NCBI GenBank assembly: GCA_002794735.1
Contig: NBAZ01000004.1
Location: 1,736,001-1,800,000 of the forward strand
DNA length: 64,000 bases
From: Pyrrhoderma lamaoense
Taxonomy: Eukaryota > Basidiomycota > Agaricomycetes > Hymenochaetales > Hymenochaetaceae
Direction: 5' to 3'
Shown here: piece by piece, positions 59,801 to 64,000 of the stretch
Layout of the letters: every line of letters begins with the position of its first letter
Position numbering within the stretch: the first letter of the stretch is position 1
Program-made: the position numbers and the translations under genes
Notes under the pieces: generated by a model
Database searches by the model: none
Told to the model about the DNA's origin: nothing
What the model saw: only the letters and a program-made list of their open reading frames with translations

Positions 59801-62800
59801 ATGGGTATGTAGCTAGCATCACCTAATTCTTACAGTCCGTCCCAACCACTTTGTTATGCGAAATAAATTAGATCCAGCAATTGCTCGACAGCTTGTCGAC
59901 AAGATGTACGAGAAGAGGAAGGCTGCAGCGCTCGACCTTGAAAAGTACGTCAATCACTGATTATAACTAACGCTGGATGAGCCCCTGACAAGTTCATTAA
60001 AGGCAGATTCGTGATTGCCACAAAGAACATGACGAACGGCGCATAATTCAGATTATTGACCAACTCGTAGACATGTTTAGCAACCCTTCAAACCAGCTGC
60101 ATGTCAAAAATGGTGGTCTTATTGGGTTAGCCGGGACTGCGATCGCGCTCGGTGTAGATGTTGCCCCTTACATGGATAAATTCATTGAACCATTGCTGGT
60201 TTGTTTTTCTGATCCTGAAAATAGGATTCGCTATTTTTCTGCGGAATGCTTGTATAATATTGCAAAAGTCTCAAAAGGAGAAATACTTGTGTATTTCAAT
60301 CAAATATTTGATGCATTAAGCAAGGTACGACTGCCATAAATGACCAATTGATCATCTAGTGAATTGTATATTCAGCTCGCTGCAGATTCCGAGTTATCAG
60401 TTAAGAACGGTGCTGAACTACTCGACAGACTGTTGAAAGATATAGTAGCAGAATCTGCTTCTTATTACATTCCTCAGTTTGCCGAGACAGAGAAGATTCG
60501 ACAACAAACACAGAATCAAGGCATAATTATTCCTTTAGATGACGTAAACGACGATGGCGCACCCAAAAAAGCTTTTTCTCTCGCAAATTTTGTGCCACTA
60601 CTTTCGGATAGAATATATGTTCTAAGCCCATTCACTCGCAGTTTTCTGGTTTCTTGGATATCGGTCCTTGATTCGGTTCCAGAACTTGAGCTCGTTTCTT
60701 ATCTCCCGGAATTCTGGATGGGTTATTGTATGTGATATTCTTAAGTATCTTAAACGCTTTCATCAATTGACACAACTCATGATAGTAAGTATCTTTCGGA
60801 TCCAACTGAAGATGTTCGAGTCGCAACAGAAAAACTACTTATGGACTTTCTCCACGAAATGAATGATATTGCGATAGTCCAAAAGAAAGCGGAAGAAAAA
60901 GCTAGAATACAAAGAGAAGCGGATACACACGATCAAGGTCGGAGAGCAGATGATAGGCTGCCGGATATCACCATGACACATCCTGAACGGGCTGCCTTTC
61001 TTCCAGAAGGTGATGGAGCGGGCTCTCAGGAAGAGAGGTCAGCAATGATGTAGACATAAAAGACACTGGAGGTATGAATCACTTCTATACAATTGCTACC
61101 ACTCTTAATTTCAATGTTATAGCTTTCATACCTGGACAAGGAGTTAAAGTTAATCATGCTGCAATTGTTGATATTCTACTTCAACAACTCGATAATGATC
61201 GTGAGTACCAAAACTGAATCGTGTGGTGGGATATTCTAACAAAGACCTATATTCTAGATGACGAAATACAGATGTCTACTGCTTTATACTGGATAGCAGA
61301 GTTTCTAAATTTTGCTCAAAACGTTATGCTACCTTTTACTCCTCGCCTCATTCCTGCTATACTGCCTAATCTCGCACATCATGCTCCGATGATTCAGCAG
61401 CAAGCTCTGCGTACTAACCAGGCACTTCAGAAAGTCATTCAAAACCTACCCACAACTCCTTCGGGCTCGTCTGCAGCTACGGATAAAGATCGAATATCCA
61501 TATCATCTAACAAGACGGGGAATGCTTCTGTAAGCACACCTCCAAGCACTGCAGGAAGTACCAGCCAGAGTAGCGTCACGAAGACTCCGACACAAAGCAA
61601 GGAGGCAGAGCTTGTACCTGATGTTACCGCCTCACCTGCATCAGATCGAACGGTACAAGTTCAAATGCCTACTCGTGTCCGCTCAACAACTGCTCCTGCT
61701 CTAGGAGACGTCATACATCACGCATCTATGCTTGATCTAAGTGATACCACTACTCAAGGTAGTCGATCACAATCACCGACATCTACGACTGCTAGTACAG
61801 CTACAGCAGCATCTGTACCCGGTCAGAGCAATGGACAACAACCAGTATTACAGCAGAATCAGACGCTGACCCAGTCTCCTGTACAAATGGAACAAGATCC
61901 GTTCGATTATCGTGAGACTGTAAGAAATCTCACTATCCAATTTCTGAGTGAACATGAAGAAACACGTGTCGCAGCACTGAAATGGCTTATCATGCTGCAT
62001 CAGAAAGTGCCAAAGAAGGTTAGTGTTAAGCGAGATCGCTTTTGAAATATCGGATCGCCTTTGACCTCATTGCTTCGTTTCAGATTTTAGCTATGGATGA
62101 TGGTACTTTCCCTGCATTGCTGAAAACACTTTCTGACTCTTCAGACGAGGTGATAAAACATGATCTACAACTTCTTGCACAAATCTCTTCAAGTTCAGAA
62201 GAAAGCTACTTCAAATCCTTTATGGTGAACCTTCTAGGGTTATTCAGTACTGATCGCAGATTACTGGACCATCGTGGAAGCCTGATTATCAGACAGTTGT
62301 GCTTGAATTTGAATACGGAGCGGATTTATCGTACACTAGCGGAATTCTGGAGAAGGAGGAGGTTCGTTCGCATATTGCCTTTGTTATGATGATCTATTGA
62401 CAATATGAAAGGATCTGGAGTTTGCGAGTGTTATGATTCAGAAATTAAATCTGATTTTAATCACGTCTCCCGAGCTCGCAGAGTTCAGGCGCCGTCTGAA
62501 AAACCTTGAAACACGGGTATGTACATAAGCTTTTACCCCTATAAATTCTCGTATTCAATTCATTACCTAATGCAAACAGCAGGACGGACAAGCACTATTC
62601 ACTACTCTATATCGATCGTGGTGTCATAATGCCGTCGCAGTCTTCGCATTGTGTCTTTTGGCTCAAGCTTATGAACATGCAGCTAATCTTCTATCTATCT
62701 TGTGAGTAATTCGCTTCGATCTCTGGGAGACAAATTAAAAACTCACATTAAATTATGATGCCGTTTACTTCCAGCGCTGATCTAGAAATAACGGTTCAAC

Positions 62801-64000
62801 TTCTTGTGCAAGTAGACAAGCTCGTTCAATTGATCGAATCTCCTGTATTTACGTGTAAATATCCAAAACTCTCTTTTCCTCTGATGATCTGCCGTCGCTG
62901 CCGACCAATTAACTCATCTTAAATATAGACCTTCGTCTCCAACTTCTTGAGCCTGAAAAACATCCGTACTTATTCAAGTGTTTGTATGGACTTCTCATGC
63001 TTTTACCGCAAAGTTCCGCGTTCGTTTCATTGCGAAACAGATTGAATGCCGTCAACTCGGCTGGATTCTTGCATATTGCTCCCAAGTCGTGAGTTTCCCT
63101 TCTCTTGACTCGCATATACTTCTTTTGGCATCGTTTCCTTGTTCCAAGTTTACTCTTCTTTCGGTTTTGAAGGGGATTTTGTACCTGTGTGGCTTCTCTA
63201 TGACATTCATATATTAGATATTAGGCATCACTATCTAACGCCTCTATTCACTTTGGCTTTCATTTACTTATACCTAAACTCTAACTCGTACTAACTTTAA
63301 TGGACATTTCTGGTCGTTTGGAGTCCGTTTCACATTATTACTATCATCTTTCCCAAATACAATGATTAACATACTGACTTTATACCCATTTGCACGTGTA
63401 CTACACAGGACTTACTCCGGACGATCCAAGTTTGGAAGAGGCGGTGAAGAGATCAAATGGCAAGACCTATTGACGCATTTTCGGTCTGTGCAACTCCGTC
63501 ATGAGAAAGCGCGAAGGGGTGAGGAGCATTCTGTTTTTAGCTCGGGGACCGGGTCAGGGGCCGGTGGTAGTAGTGGCGGGGCTGGAGGGGCTGGAGAGAG
63601 GGGTGCGGGAGCGATGGCGGGAACGGACAGGGGTGGTGACAAGGCCGGGAGTGGTACACGACCTGGGATAAGGAGGCGGGTGACTGGTGCTGGTCCCGGG
63701 ACAGGAGGTGAAGGTGTGGCCACGCCGAACAGCACTGGTACTGCCGGATCAAATACTAATACGGGAGCAGGATCAGGAGACCAAACAAGACGTAGTGGCA
63801 CTGCTGGGAGTGTAGGTAGTGGGATCTTGTCGCCATTGAACCCTAGAAGGGTCGCTAGTCCGAGTGCGTTGTTGAATTTCGCTGCTTCTTCCCAACCTGG
63901 AGGACCGGGCGGTATTGGCTTTGGGTTAAGTACGGGTATGGGAGGAGGAAGTACAAGGCCTAAGAGTCCTTCACCTCAGGTTCAGAGGAGTCGCAGGCTA
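59801..64000 (+). CDS. VAC14: Vac14, scaffold of the Fab1/PIKfyve complex (C-terminal end cut)
   Basis: Exons: 59801-59804 (ATGG, optional), 59836-59944, 60003-60324, 60376-60727, 60786-61071, 61123-61200, 61258-62018, 62084-62361, 62412-62516, 62580-62701, 62775-62854, 62929-63088 and 63409 onward. Landmarks follow the family in order: [207 protein letters not shown] and [16 protein letters not shown]. Vac14 is a HEAT-repeat scaffold that holds Fab1 kinase and Fig4 phosphatase at the vacuole/endosome to make PI(3,5)P2. A long Gly/Ser/Thr-rich tail runs off the window. Three one-base frame slips occur (60709-60714, 61010-61030, 62342-62347). If the first micro-exon is wrong, the start is ATG 59856. 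Confidence 0.92.

Noticed and set aside
61007..61028. A 20-nt GT-AG intron in VAC14 that would repair the frame
   Set aside because: Too short for spliceosomal introns known to me in fungi, and the -1 pattern recurs elsewhere without any possible intron.
1..64000. CRISPR arrays, transposases, LTRs, prophage or biosynthetic cluster
   Set aside because: No spaced direct repeats, no reverse transcriptase/integrase/transposase motifs and no clustered biosynthetic enzymes were seen; gene content is ordinary fungal housekeeping.

Overview
The window looks like nuclear DNA of a fungus, probably a basidiomycete, although the phylum is an inference from the overall look of the proteins. Genes are split by many short introns (about 32-75 nt, GT-AG), lie on both strands without operons, and encode conserved eukaryotic housekeeping and secretory-pathway proteins. 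Exons were joined by eye, using splice consensus, reading phase and remembered family conservation.

Layout. 1-491: start of a ferric-reductase-like gene (minus), cut by the window edge. 2238-3990: kynurenine-type aminotransferase (plus). 4108-9778: Slh1/ASCC3-type tandem-cassette helicase (minus), divergent from EMC3 (10045-11089, plus). 11493-13961: RRN3, the Pol I initiation factor. 14594-15331: small secreted protein. 15532-17273: OST1/ribophorin I (minus). 17493-18485: mitochondrial uL22 (minus). 18755-19171: YOS1 (plus). 19271-20202: GILT-like thiol reductase (minus). 20503-21316: MIX23/Cid2 (minus). 23662-24612: C2H2 zinc-finger protein (minus). 29907-30621: possible ribonucleotide-reductase inhibitor (Spd1/Dif1-like, minus). 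31334-31893: RPL35/uL29. 32485-33738: tyrosine phosphatase (minus). 34065-34781: AP-2 sigma. 34973-38143: SIN1/AVO1 (TORC2). 41131-41897: unknown basic protein. 45106-47686: Ste20/GCKIII kinase (minus). 58434-58800: end of a GNAT acetyltransferase (minus). 59801-64000: VAC14, cut by the right edge. Between them lie long gene-poor tracts, above all 47.7-58.4 kb, which is rich in simple repeats and polypurine/polypyrimidine DNA and holds one 52-codon ORF with a zinc-knuckle-like motif.

By function there are four rough groups: ER membrane and secretion (EMC3, OST1, YOS1, GILT); trafficking, endosome and signalling (AP2 sigma, VAC14, SIN1, GCKIII kinase); ribosomes and translation (RRN3, RPL35, uL22m, Slh1); and mitochondrial import or metabolism (MIX23, aminotransferase). 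Nothing suggests a biosynthetic cluster, mobile element, CRISPR array or defence island.

The most notable observation is a repeated defect. In five conserved genes (SLH1, EMC3, OST1, GILT, VAC14) the conserved reading frame jumps nine times, always in the sense of one missing base and mostly in short homopolymers. This looks much more like homopolymer deletions in the assembly than nine real mutations. I did not find a convincing new biological system.
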